Below, piece by piece: positions 8,599 through 17,532 of a stretch of 37,538 nucleotides of DNA; the stretch's first letter is position 1; each line of letters opens with the position of its first letter. The stretch is from NCBI GenBank assembly GCA_000991245.1, contig LBRD01000007.1:1-37538 (forward strand). The letters are read 5' to 3'. The notes below the pieces were generated by a model that did not search any database, had not been told where the DNA came from, and saw only the letters and a program-made list of their open reading frames with translations. This DNA comes from Parcubacteria group bacterium GW2011_GWC1_36_108. GTDB lineage: Bacteria > Patescibacteriota > Minisyncoccia > Moranbacterales > GWC2-37-73. The translations under genes were made by a program, and so were the position numbers.

Positions 8599-9096
8599 AT
8601 GCAATTGGACAAACTTTTTTCAAATTTTGGGCTGGCGAGCAGTGCTGCTGAGTTGGTAACTTTAATATTGGTTCTCTTGGTTCTGAGCACACTTTTCTGG
8701 CTTTTGGTTGGACGGTTCCGTTTGCACAATTTTTTGATTAATATGTATATTTCTTTGGCAATTTTGCAAGTTATTCCAAAAGACGTGATGGCTTTTTCTA
8801 AAAATTCTTCCATTTTAGTTTTCCTTATTTCCGTTGTTTTGCTTACTTTGCTGAACAAATATTTGTTTGATATTCATCAGTCAGGCAGTGGTCTTGCGCT
8901 TTGGCAAGTTTTTGTGATGAGTTTTTTTGAAGTAGTGCTTTTGCTCAGCATCGTCATTTCCTTTTTGCCAGCCAAGGAAGTTACGCTATATATTTCTAAG
9001 AATTCCTTGAGTTATTTCATTGATCCCTTGTGGCGCTTGGTCTGGATGATTGCACCCTTAGCCTTTCTGGTGTTTGTGAGAAAAAGAGAAAAATAG
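8599..9096 (+). CDS. Hypothetical multi-pass membrane protein
   Basis: 165-aa hydrophobic ORF with several TM-like segments. Confidence 0.7.
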   Translation: MQLDKLFSNFGLASSAAELVTLILVLLVLSTLFWLLVGRFRLHNFLINMYISLAILQVIPKDVMAFSKNSSILVFLISVVLLTLLNKYLFDIHQSGSGLALWQVFVMSFFEVVLLLSIVISFLPAKEVTLYISKNSLSYFIDPLWRLVWMIAPLAFLVFVRKREK

Positions 9097-9104
9097 AGTA
9101 GGGG

Positions 9105-9133
9105 TTGACCTTAATTTTTATATCAGATATAAT
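9105..9133 (+). promoter_or_regulatory. Sigma70-type promoter for tRNA-Lys
   Basis: TTGACC, 17-nt spacer, TATAAT, about 34 bp upstream of the tRNA. Confidence 0.75.
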
Positions 9134-9166
9134 TAACAGCGTTGACTTAATATTTCAAAAATGTGC

Positions 9167-9239
9167 GGGCACATAGCTCAGTTGGTAGAGCAGCGGCCTT
9201 TTAAGCCGATGGTCGGGGGTTCGAATCCCTCTGTGCCCA
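9167..9239 (+). tRNA. tRNA-Lys (anticodon TTT)
   Basis: Acceptor GGGCACA/TGTGCCC, D-arm AGCTCAGTTGGTAGAGC, anticodon loop CTTTTAA, T-arm GGGGGTTCGAATCCCTC. Confidence 0.96.
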
Positions 9240-9246
9240 CAAAAAC

Positions 9247-9271
9247 GAAAATCCCTTTTGGGATTTTTTTG
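9247..9271 (+). terminator. Terminator after tRNA-Lys
   Basis: gaaaatcccttttgggatttttttg. Confidence 0.8.
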
Positions 9272-9373
9272 TTTTTGTGCACAGAAGGATTCGAACGGGC
9301 CATTCTATGGATTTTTTCTATTTTCTTTGCTATAATTTAGATATTGAATAGAAATTATAAACATCAAAATAAT

Positions 9374-10435
9374 ATGATAAGAAAAATATTAGCGGTAGTT
9401 CCAATTTTTGTGGCAGTTTTTTTTCTGTCTGGTTGTGGTCTTTCTGATACCGTCGCACCTAAGGCTACGATGGCTAATGCAACTTTTATAAAAACTGAGG
9501 ATGGTGGTACAAGTTGGAATCCGAAAATGAAAATCGATGATAAACAACTTATTTCAGGTATTGATGTTTTATCTATGGCGATTCACCCAACTGATCAAAA
9601 TATTATTTATATTAGTACGGATTCTAATGGTTTATTCGTAACAAAAGATGCGGGAGAGACATGGGCTGCAGTTAAATATCCAGACAAAGCCTATGGTTTA
9701 GTTTTTGATCCTAAAAATGGTGACATTATGTATGGCAGTGGTGTTTTTGAAGGACGAGCAAAAATTTTCAAACGACTGGCTGAGGGTCAAGAATGGAAGG
9801 AAATTTATACTGAGCCGGCAGATGGAACTATTATTTCTTCACTTGCAATTAGCAGCGTTAATTCAAACGTTCTTTATGCTGGAACAAATGCGGGGATTAT
9901 TATAAAAACAACTGATGGTGGACAAACCTGGGTTAATTTAAAAATTAATCAAGATATTAACGCACCTATAACAAGTATTGTTTTTGATAAGGTAAATGAT
10001 CAACACGTTTTATTTGCACTTTTTCAAGGGGGAATATTGGAAACAAAAAATGCTGGTGCTAGTATTGAAAATATTACCGATCAAATTGACACAAAAGGTA
10101 ACACCACAAGTGTATATAGTCTTGTGGCTGATCCATATCTGGGTGGTGTTGCTTATGCTGGAACGGGAACTGGAATTTTTCGTAGAAATACTGATGGATC
10201 TTGGAATTCTTTGAATTTAATTGAGAGTTCTAAGGCTTTTGCTATTAGATCAATTGCAATAAATCCAAAAAATTCAAGGGAAATTATGTATTCTTCCGCT
10301 AAAGCTATTTATAAATCAACAGACGGTGGAGTTAAATGGGCAACATTTCAATTAGACACTTCTAAGGATATTAGCATCTTAAAATATGATCAAATGGATC
10401 CTGCTAAAATTTATGCAGGCATGAGAAGTTTTTAA
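9374..10435 (+). CDS. Lipoprotein with BNR/sortilin-like (Ycf48-like) propeller repeats
   Basis: ORF track starts at TTG 9344; ATG 9374 gives MIRKILAVVPIFVAVFFLSGCG, a lipobox signal. Repeated 'TxDGGxxW' motifs (TEDGGTSW, TKDAGETW, TTDGGQTW, STDGGVKW). Confidence 0.85.
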   Translation: MIRKILAVVPIFVAVFFLSGCGLSDTVAPKATMANATFIKTEDGGTSWNPKMKIDDKQLISGIDVLSMAIHPTDQNIIYISTDSNGLFVTKDAGETWAAVKYPDKAYGLVFDPKNGDIMYGSGVFEGRAKIFKRLAEGQEWKEIYTEPADGTIISSLAISSVNSNVLYAGTNAGIIIKTTDGGQTWVNLKINQDINAPITSIVFDKVNDQHVLFALFQGGILETKNAGASIENITDQIDTKGNTTSVYSLVADPYLGGVAYAGTGTGIFRRNTDGSWNSLNLIESSKAFAIRSIAINPKNSREIMYSSAKAIYKSTDGGVKWATFQLDTSKDISILKYDQMDPAKIYAGMRSF

Positions 10436-10485
10436 TAATATCCATAACCTAAAACCTAATAACTAAAACCTAATAACTAAAAAAT

Positions 10486-11043
10486 ATGTACAACGAAATT
10501 ATAAATTTACATAAAGAAGATCTGGAAAAATCAATAGAACATTTTAAAGGTGAAGCTGGAAAAATAAGAACCGGTCGAGCCAACCCTTCTTTGGTAGAGG
10601 ATTTATTAGTAGATTATTATGGCGTTAAAACTCCGCTTAAGCAAATTGCTAGTATTAATACGCCTGAACCGAGAACAATTGCTATTCAGCCGTGGGATAG
10701 GGGAGCACTAGCAGCCATTGAAACAGCTATTCGTAATTCTGATTTGAATATGAATCCGACTAATGATGGAGTATTGGTGCGAATTAATATACCAATGCTT
10801 ACAGAGGAAAGAAGAAAAGAGATGGTGAAAATGCTTAATCAAAAAGGCGAGGAAGCGCGCATTGCTATTCGCTCAATTCGCGAAGAAATTTTGAAGGAAA
10901 TTAAAGATGCTGAAAAAGCAGGTGAAATTTCTGAGGACGATGAGTTTGCTGGCAAAGAAAAATTGCAAGTAATTGTTGATGAATATAACAAAAAAATTGA
11001 AGAACTCCGCGCCAAAAAAGAAGTGGAGATAATGACAGTATAA
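10486..11043 (+). CDS. frr: Ribosome recycling factor
   Basis: GKIRTGRANPSLVEDLLVDYYG...PWDRGALAAIETAIRNSDLNMNPTNDG. Confidence 0.97.
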   Translation: MYNEIINLHKEDLEKSIEHFKGEAGKIRTGRANPSLVEDLLVDYYGVKTPLKQIASINTPEPRTIAIQPWDRGALAAIETAIRNSDLNMNPTNDGVLVRINIPMLTEERRKEMVKMLNQKGEEARIAIRSIREEILKEIKDAEKAGEISEDDEFAGKEKLQVIVDEYNKKIEELRAKKEVEIMTV

Positions 11044-11211
11044 AAGCCGCTGCGCGAATTTGAAATTTAAAATTTGAAATTTGAATTGAAAAACAAAAAA
11101 TGTTTAAAAATTCAATTATTAAAAATTAAAAAATTGATTAAAAATTAAAAATTAAAAATTAAAAATTATAAGTCGTAATCAATGGCTACAGTTTTTTATT
11201 TTATTTAAATC

Positions 11212-12345
11212 ATGTTGACTTTAATAGTGTTTTTGATAATTCTTGGTCTTTTGGTTTTCGTTCATGAACTGGGTCATTTTGTGGTGGCACGCAGAAATGG
11301 TATTAAATGTGAAGAATTTGGTTTTGGTTTTCCACCCCGCGCTGTCGGTTGCTATTTTAATGAGAAAAATAAAAAGTGGGAAATTGTTGCTGGCAATAAA
11401 CATATTGAATCAAAAAATACCATTTATTCTTTGAACTGGTTTCCGTTGGGAGGTTTTGTTCGCATTAAAGGCGAAGATGGCACGGGAAAAGTTGACAAGG
11501 ATAGTTTCGCAAGCAAATCAGCATGGATTAGGATTAAAGTTTTGGCTGCTGGTGTGATTATGAATTTTATCTTGGCTTGGGTTTTGTTTTCATTCCTTTT
11601 ATTTTTGGGTATAAATCAAGAAGTTGATCAAAATGACACAACAATAAAAGACGCTAAAATTCAAATTGTTACTGTCGCGCCAAAAAGTCCTGCCTATGAA
11701 ATGGGGATTCGTGAAGGGGATACGGTGGTTAAATGTGTTGGCGATGATTCCAGATGCGCTCAAGCATTTTCCAATATTGCTCAGCTGCAGAATTTTGTGA
11801 TTGACAATAAAGGCAAGCAAATTACTTTTGAAGTTTTGCGTGGAAGCAAGACTTTGAATTTAACTGGCACTCCAAGAATTGAATCACCTGTCGGAGAAGG
11901 ACTTTTGGGTGTTGGTCTTGCGCAAACAATTTTTGTGAAATATTCACTATGGGAATCGATTAAACAGGGACCATCTGTTATGTGGAATGTGATGTTGATG
12001 ATGGGGGTTGTAATCGGAAGTCTTTTTGCGGGAGACACTTCAAACATTGGAGGACCACTGGCGATTGCACATTTCACAAAGCAAGCCACAGCCCTTGGGT
12101 TTGCTTCGCTTGTGCAGTTGGCAGCACTTTTGAGTATAAACCTTGGAATTGTGAATATTTTGCCAATTCCAGCGCTTGATGGTGGTCGCATCTTGTTTAT
12201 TTTGATTGAAAAAATAAAGGGCTCTCCCGTTAGTCAAAAAACTGAAAACGCGCTGCATACTACTGGTTTTTTCTTGTTGATGATGTTGATGGCATATTTG
12301 GTTGTTAATGATTTGATGCGTTATGGTTTTGGAGGCATATTTTAG
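11212..12345 (+). CDS. rseP: RIP metalloprotease RseP (site-2 protease, M50)
   Basis: HELGH zinc motif, PDZ region, C-terminal NILPIPALDGGR. Confidence 0.95.
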   Translation: MLTLIVFLIILGLLVFVHELGHFVVARRNGIKCEEFGFGFPPRAVGCYFNEKNKKWEIVAGNKHIESKNTIYSLNWFPLGGFVRIKGEDGTGKVDKDSFASKSAWIRIKVLAAGVIMNFILAWVLFSFLLFLGINQEVDQNDTTIKDAKIQIVTVAPKSPAYEMGIREGDTVVKCVGDDSRCAQAFSNIAQLQNFVIDNKGKQITFEVLRGSKTLNLTGTPRIESPVGEGLLGVGLAQTIFVKYSLWESIKQGPSVMWNVMLMMGVVIGSLFAGDTSNIGGPLAIAHFTKQATALGFASLVQLAALLSINLGIVNILPIPALDGGRILFILIEKIKGSPVSQKTENALHTTGFFLLMMLMAYLVVNDLMRYGFGGIF

Positions 12346-12360
12346 CCTGCTGATATGTTT

Positions 12361-12504
12361 TTGCAATGCGAGAATATATTCTTTTTGGCACGCTTTTGGA
12401 TGAATGTTTACCCCGTCAAATCCAGCAAGGCTGGTGTTCACTGCTGTGAACAATTTGACGGGGCGAGTATCCAAAAGCAAAAAGAAAATATTCTCGCATT
12501 GCAA
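12361..12504. repeat. Large palindromic element with nested hairpins, 'CCCCGTCAAAT' family copy 1
   Basis: 17-bp perfect outer inverted repeat ttgcaatgcgagaatat/atattctcgcattgcaa; inner cccgtcaaat/atttgacggg; nested ccagcaaggctgg and gttcactgctgtgaac hairpins. Confidence 0.85.
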
Positions 12505-12653
12505 AGCGTGATTAACAGTGTTTTTTTTGAAAATTCTCAAACCTTGACAGGCATCATTTTTTCAGATATCATATACGTGGTTTACTGTTAATATAGATGT
12601 AAAACTACGCCGCTTGAGCGGTATTTTTTAATCACTAAAACACAAGAATTGTT

Positions 12654-13109
12654 ATGGTACGATTTATTACTAAAGAAGGATTAAAAAAATTGAATGAGGA
12701 GCTTGATGAGCGAAAAGGTAAATTGCGACAAGAAATTGCCCAAGCTATTAAGGAAGCCAAGGAGCAGGGTGATTTGAGCGAAAATGCTGAATATGCCGAA
12801 GCAAAATCACAACAAAATGAAAATGAATCACGCATTGGAGAACTTGAAATGGTTATCAAAAATTCTCAAGTTGTTGAAAGAGATGATTCTCAAAAGGGAG
12901 CGCAAATGAGTAGCACCGTCAAGGTTAAATTTAATGGAAGTGAAATGGAATTTACGATTGTTGGTTCCAACGAAGCTGATCCTGCAAATTTCAAAATCTC
13001 AAACGAATCTCCACTTGGAAAAGCATTTATGGGACACAATGCCGGAGACACTGTTGATGTGACAACTCCAAAAGGTGTTATTACTTATAAAATTATTAGC
13101 GTCAAATAG
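12654..13109 (+). CDS. greA: Transcription elongation factor GreA
   Basis: ITKEGLKKLNEELDERK...EAKEQGDLSENAEYAEAKSQQ...ESPLGKAFMGHNAGDTVDVTTP. Confidence 0.96.
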   Translation: MVRFITKEGLKKLNEELDERKGKLRQEIAQAIKEAKEQGDLSENAEYAEAKSQQNENESRIGELEMVIKNSQVVERDDSQKGAQMSSTVKVKFNGSEMEFTIVGSNEADPANFKISNESPLGKAFMGHNAGDTVDVTTPKGVITYKIISVK

Positions 13110-13122
13110 TTTTTAAATTTCT

Positions 13123-13152
13123 AAAAAAATCCTGCCAAGGCAGGATTTTTTG
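13123..13152 (+). terminator. Terminator after greA
   Basis: aaaaaaatcctgccaaggcaggattttttg. Confidence 0.85.
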
Positions 13153-13182
13153 TTATTTTAAAAAGAATGTTATAATTGTTCA

Positions 13183-14802
13183 ATGCTTGAGAAGGAATTA
13201 GAAAAATATTTTTCGTTCTCACAATTTCGTCCTGGGCAAAAAGAGGTTGTCGAGGCTATTATTGATGGGAAAGATGTCGTGGCGCTGATGCCGACAGGGG
13301 GAGGAAAGTCCCTTTGTTTTCAACTCCCGGCTATTTTGAGTGAGAAAATTTCAATCGTGATTTCGCCGCTCATTGCTTTGATGCAAGATCAAGTTGATGC
13401 TCTTAACGCTCGAGGAATTGCAGCGACATATATAAACAGCTCGCTTGATCAATATGAAATTGCTGAGCGTTTTGATGATATTAAAAATGGTAAAACCAAA
13501 ATAGTATATATCGCACCTGAACGTTTTGGCAATCGTGAGTTCCAATCACTTTTTTCAAAGCTTGATGTATATTTGTTGGCAGTGGATGAGGCGCACTGTG
13601 TTTCGCAGTGGGGTCATGATTTTCGTCCAGATTATTTGGCAGTGAAAGAATATATCGCAATGCTTCCAAATCGTCCAATTGTGGCGGCTTTTACTGCGAC
13701 AGCAACTCCAGAAGTAAAAGATGACATCATAGAGCGTTTGGCTTTAAGCGAGCCAGCTGTTTTTGTGCGTGGATTTGACAGACCAAATTTGAAATTTTTT
13801 GTGCGCGCAAATCTTAAGAAAAAAGAAAGAATAGAAGAAGCTCTGCGAATTGTAAAATCAATTGAGGGTTCTGGCATTATATATGCTATTACGCGTAAGG
13901 AAACCGAAGAAGTCGTCAGATTTTTCAAGGAAAACGGAATCAAGGCGGCAGCATATCACGCTGGAATGACAGGGGACAAGAGAAGTAAAATCCAAAATGA
14001 CTTTATGGAAAATAAGTTTAAGGTTATTGTGGCGACGATTGCTTTTGGGATGGGCGTGGACAAAGCTGACATACGCTACGTGATTCACGTCGGGATGCCA
14101 TCGAGTCCGGAAGGATATTATCAAGAAGCTGGAAGGGCTGGGCGCGATGGAGAAAATGCTTTTTGTATTTTGTTACATTCTAAGAGTGATGCAAGTCTTC
14201 ATCATTTTTTCATTATGACAGGTAGAAGTGAAATGTCTGCACAAGGAAAAAATTGGGCTGATGCAAAGGTTGTTACTGATATTAAATATGCGCGCCTAGA
14301 TAAGATGAAGCAATACGTTAATTTGGATTCATGTCGCAGGCTTTTGCTGCTTGAATATTTTGGCGATCCTGCAGTTAAAAATCATTCCGGCAATTGCAAA
14401 GGTTGTGACGTATGCTTAAATTACAAATGGGAAAAATCTGAGGTTGCTGTTGATGGCATCAAGAAAAAAATAAGAATAAAAAAATCCCCAGGCTTTCTTG
14501 GCGGGACAATTTTAGAAACTGCAAATTTGTATAAGCAAAAATATTCTCCAGAGAAAATCGCCAAAATCCGTTCTCTTGGGATTAGTACTATCTTCAATCA
14601 TCTAACCGAATGGTATATTAATGGTGGAGAATTTGTGATTGATGATTTTTTAAATAAAAATGAAGAGGATAAAATATTACAAGCCATTAATGAAGTTGGA
14701 AATTTTGAAAAATTAAGCCCGCTTAAAAATATTTTGCCACCCGAAATAAGTTATGAAAAAATACGTATGGCAATTGCAAAAATGCAGCGTGAGAAATTAT
14801 AA
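13183..14802 (+). CDS. recQ: ATP-dependent DNA helicase RecQ
   Basis: FRPGQKEVVEAIIDGKDVVALMPTGGGKSLCFQLPA, DEAH (VDEAHCVSQWGHDFRPDY), QEAGRAGRDG, RecQ zinc-binding Cys. Confidence 0.95.
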   Translation: MLEKELEKYFSFSQFRPGQKEVVEAIIDGKDVVALMPTGGGKSLCFQLPAILSEKISIVISPLIALMQDQVDALNARGIAATYINSSLDQYEIAERFDDIKNGKTKIVYIAPERFGNREFQSLFSKLDVYLLAVDEAHCVSQWGHDFRPDYLAVKEYIAMLPNRPIVAAFTATATPEVKDDIIERLALSEPAVFVRGFDRPNLKFFVRANLKKKERIEEALRIVKSIEGSGIIYAITRKETEEVVRFFKENGIKAAAYHAGMTGDKRSKIQNDFMENKFKVIVATIAFGMGVDKADIRYVIHVGMPSSPEGYYQEAGRAGRDGENAFCILLHSKSDASLHHFFIMTGRSEMSAQGKNWADAKVVTDIKYARLDKMKQYVNLDSCRRLLLLEYFGDPAVKNHSGNCKGCDVCLNYKWEKSEVAVDGIKKKIRIKKSPGFLGGTILETANLYKQKYSPEKIAKIRSLGISTIFNHLTEWYINGGEFVIDDFLNKNEEDKILQAINEVGNFEKLSPLKNILPPEISYEKIRMAIAKMQREKL

Positions 14803-14836
14803 TTTTTACTATAAACATTTTAATTATTTACAAACT

Positions 14837-14957
14837 TGTCATTCCCGCGTAGGCGGGAATCCAGGATATTATCACAAAATTTAATTAATATAATTTGTTG
14901 TTAATTAATATCTCGTGTGCTAATCCTGGATTCCGGGTCAAGCCCGGAATGACATTG
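14837..14957. repeat. Composite of two inverted dRS3-like repeats
   Basis: tgtcattcccgcgtaggcgggaatccaggat ... atcctggattccgggtcaagcccggaatgacattg. Confidence 0.8.
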
Positions 14958-14968
14958 AAACTAAGCAT

Positions 14969-15169
14969 ATGGACGAAGTACTAAAAAAACTTGAAGAGCA
15001 ACAAATAAAAATAGACGCGATGTATGTGTCTGTAGAAAAACTCAGAAAATATTTTCTTTGGACACTTATTGTAACGATTGTAACAGTGGTGGTGCCGCTA
15101 ATAATATTGGCGATTGCTTTGCCGTTTATGATAAGTACGATCAGTGGAATGTATAGTGGTCTTTTATGA
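14969..15169 (+). CDS. Hypothetical small single-TM protein with N-terminal coiled coil
   Basis: 66 aa: MDEVLKKLEEQQIKIDAMYVSVEKLRKYFLWTLIVTIVTVVVPLIILAIALPF; terminator downstream. Confidence 0.65.
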   Translation: MDEVLKKLEEQQIKIDAMYVSVEKLRKYFLWTLIVTIVTVVVPLIILAIALPFMISTISGMYSGLL

Positions 15170-15207
15170 AAAGTATATTTAGTATAACTTTACCCTGTGC
15201 ATAACTT

Positions 15208-15240
15208 AAAAAAGAGGCTAAAGACAGCCTCTTTTTTGTT
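15208..15240 (+). terminator. Terminator
   Basis: aaaaaagaggctaaagacagcctcttttttgtt. Confidence 0.8.
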
Positions 15241-15253
15241 GTTTAAAAATGTG

Positions 15254-15282
15254 TTGACTCTTGGAGCGCTGTGGAGTAATAT
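15254..15282 (+). promoter_or_regulatory. Promoter of the division cluster
   Basis: TTGACT, 17-nt spacer, TAATAT. Confidence 0.7.
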
Positions 15283-15288
15283 TACATT

Positions 15289-15318
15289 AAAGTGTGGCTA
15301 AGTGGGGAGATGTGTGGA
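15289..15318 (+). promoter_or_regulatory. Putative MraZ box (three direct repeats, 10-nt period)
   Basis: AAAGTGTggcTAAGTGGggaGATGTGTgga between the promoter and mraZ. Confidence 0.65.
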
Positions 15319-15462
15319 ATTTGAAGTATCTGTTAGGGCAATTCGAATATATTTTTATTTTTGTCACAGAAAAACAATTGCAACTTTTGACATAACACCA
15401 AAGAGACTTGTTTTAAGTGAAAAAATAAAAAATATTCTCATTGCTTTTCAAAAATTAAAAAT

Positions 15463-15897
15463 ATGTTTATTGGAGAATACCAACATAATATTGATCCTAA
15501 AAAGCGACTAGCGCTTCCTTCAAAGTTTCGTAAGGAGCTTGGAACGAAAGTTGTGGTAACTCGCGGACTGGATAAATGTTTGTTTGTGTATCCTGCCAAG
15601 ATTTGGAAAGAGTTGGCGGAAAAACTTGGAACATTGCCGATGGGGGAATCGACAACGCGAAGTTTTGTCCGCTTGATGCTTGCAGGTGCAGTTGAGGGCG
15701 ATATGGATAGTCAGGGAAGAGTGCTTTTGCCGGAATATCTGAAAGAATATGCTGGTTTGGACAAGAATGTGACTGTGGCTGGACTTTTCAATCGTTTGGA
15801 AATTTGGGATGAAAAGAAATGGAATATATATAAAACAAAGGCTGAAGAAAACACCGATGAAATTGCTGAACAATTGGGAAAACTGGGAATATATTAA
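15463..15897 (+). CDS. mraZ: Transcriptional regulator MraZ
   Basis: MFIGEYQHNIDPKKRLALPSKFRKELG...VTRGLDKCLFVYP...DSQGRVLLPEYLKEYAGLDKNVTVAGLFNRLEIWD. Confidence 0.96.
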   Translation: MFIGEYQHNIDPKKRLALPSKFRKELGTKVVVTRGLDKCLFVYPAKIWKELAEKLGTLPMGESTTRSFVRLMLAGAVEGDMDSQGRVLLPEYLKEYAGLDKNVTVAGLFNRLEIWDEKKWNIYKTKAEENTDEIAEQLGKLGIY

Positions 15898-16015
15898 GAA
15901 ATAATTTTGTAATTTTTAATTTTATAATTTTTAAATAATTTCTTAATTCTAAAATGTTTAAACATTAAAAATTTTGATTTATTTATAAAATTAAAAATTT
16001 GAAATTAAAAATTTA

Positions 16016-16966
16016 ATGCAAAGCGTACACAAGACCGTACTATTGATGGAAACGATTGAGGCTTTGCAGTTAAAACCTGGCATGATTGTTGTTGATGCAA
16101 CATTGGGTGGTGGTGGACATAGTTTGGAAGTTCTTAAAAAAATTGGAAAAACAGGAAAGCTCATTGCATTTGATCGCGACATTGACGCCATTGATCGCTT
16201 TAAAAAAAGAATTGAAGTTGGGAGTGCTGAGGTTCATGATGAAAACATTAAATTGTTTCATGACAATTATTCAGCCCTAAAAGATAGACTAACTTCAATC
16301 GATATTTTTTCAGTCGATGCAATCTTGGCGGATTTGGGAATTTCATCTGATCAACTTGTTGATGAAAAAAGAGGGATCAGTTTTCAAGGCGACTCTCCTT
16401 TGGATATGCGAATGGATATGACAAAGGGAATAACCGCTGCAGAAATTGTTAACACATATGATGAGCAGGATTTGATTAGAGTGCTCAAAGAATTTGGGGA
16501 TGAAAAATATGCAAGCTCAATAGTGAGGAATATTATTGCTGAGCGCAGTATAAAACCATTTTCTTATACAGCTGAATTGGTGGAAATAATTGAAAGATCT
16601 GTTCCGGGAATGTATAAAAGAAAAAAAATACACCCAGCAACAAAAACATTTCAAGCGCTAAGGATAGAAGTGAACAAGGAGCTGGAAGCACTGAGTTCGT
16701 TTCTTTCTCAGGCAGTTGAAATTTTGAAAACAAATGGTAGGTTGGCGATCATCACTTTTCATTCAGGTGAAGATGCATTGGTAAAATGGACACTGCGGGA
16801 AAATGCAAGGGGATGCATTTGCCCACCGGAATTTCCAGTGTGTCGTTGCCAGCAAAAGCCAATTGTTGAATTGATCACGCGAAAGCCAATTGTGCCTAGC
16901 GAGAATGAAGTTTTGTCCAATCCTCGCGCTCGAAGTGCGAAGTTGCGAGTTGCGGAGAGGGTATGA
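16016..16966 (+). CDS. rsmH: 16S rRNA (cytosine(1402)-N(4))-methyltransferase RsmH
   Basis: HKTVLLMETIEALQLKPGMIVVDATLGGGGHSLEVL...ILADLGISSDQLV...RARSAKLRVAER. Confidence 0.96.
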   Translation: MQSVHKTVLLMETIEALQLKPGMIVVDATLGGGGHSLEVLKKIGKTGKLIAFDRDIDAIDRFKKRIEVGSAEVHDENIKLFHDNYSALKDRLTSIDIFSVDAILADLGISSDQLVDEKRGISFQGDSPLDMRMDMTKGITAAEIVNTYDEQDLIRVLKEFGDEKYASSIVRNIIAERSIKPFSYTAELVEIIERSVPGMYKRKKIHPATKTFQALRIEVNKELEALSSFLSQAVEILKTNGRLAIITFHSGEDALVKWTLRENARGCICPPEFPVCRCQQKPIVELITRKPIVPSENEVLSNPRARSAKLRVAERV

Positions 16967-17096
16967 ACATGACAACTGACAACTAACAACTGACAACGAG
17001 AAATTGATATTGATTTCTAATTTAAAAATGTTGTAGGTTGTACGTTGTAGGTTGTGAGTAATTAATTTTTTATTTCTCTGGGGGGAACCATGAGAA

Positions 17097-17504
17097 ATGA
17101 TGAAAAGAACTGTTGTTATCAGGAAAAATTCCTGTATTTGGCAACCAAAAACAAAAAGAAAAATAGAGCTGCTTAAAGTGGCTTCAAAATCCAACACCGC
17201 TGGCTTTATCAGTCCGGTGCTTGTTGTGCTTGTTTGCACGGCATTTTCTGGATTATTCTATATTTATTCAGTAAATCAAACAGCTGTTAAGGGTATTTCT
17301 ATTCGTAACGCTGAAAAAGAACTTTCAAGTCAGAAAAAAAATAATGAATCGCTCAAAATTAAAGAAGCAGAATTGAAATCTTTGTATCGCATTGAAGAGG
17401 CTTCAACACAATTGAATATGTCTCCAGCTGTCAGTGTGCGATATCTTGAAGAAAGTCCGTCTGTTGCCTATGTTGATGTGACGAAAGATCGAAAAATTGA
17501 GTAG
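17097..17504 (+). CDS. FtsL/DivIC-like division protein
   Basis: Single TM plus coiled coil, located between rsmH and the PBP gene as ftsL is in dcw clusters. Confidence 0.6.
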   Translation: MMKRTVVIRKNSCIWQPKTKRKIELLKVASKSNTAGFISPVLVVLVCTAFSGLFYIYSVNQTAVKGISIRNAEKELSSQKKNNESLKIKEAELKSLYRIEEASTQLNMSPAVSVRYLEESPSVAYVDVTKDRKIE

Positions 17505-17532
17505 TTAAATGATACGATAGAAATAGGCTGAT

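Noticed and set aside
9374-10435. BNR-repeat lipoprotein as a second DGR target
   Set aside because: No adenine-depleted or GC-rich tail; C-terminus is normal A-rich coding sequence.
10440-10485. Tandem 'aacctaataactaaa' as a possible iteron/origin
   Set aside because: No DnaA boxes or replication genes nearby; the same word style occurs in many ordinary gaps.
12040-12591. ORFs 12040-12540 (-) and 12355-12591 (+)
   Set aside because: They read through the nested palindrome ('YPVKSSKAGVHCCEQFDGA'), with no independent coding evidence.
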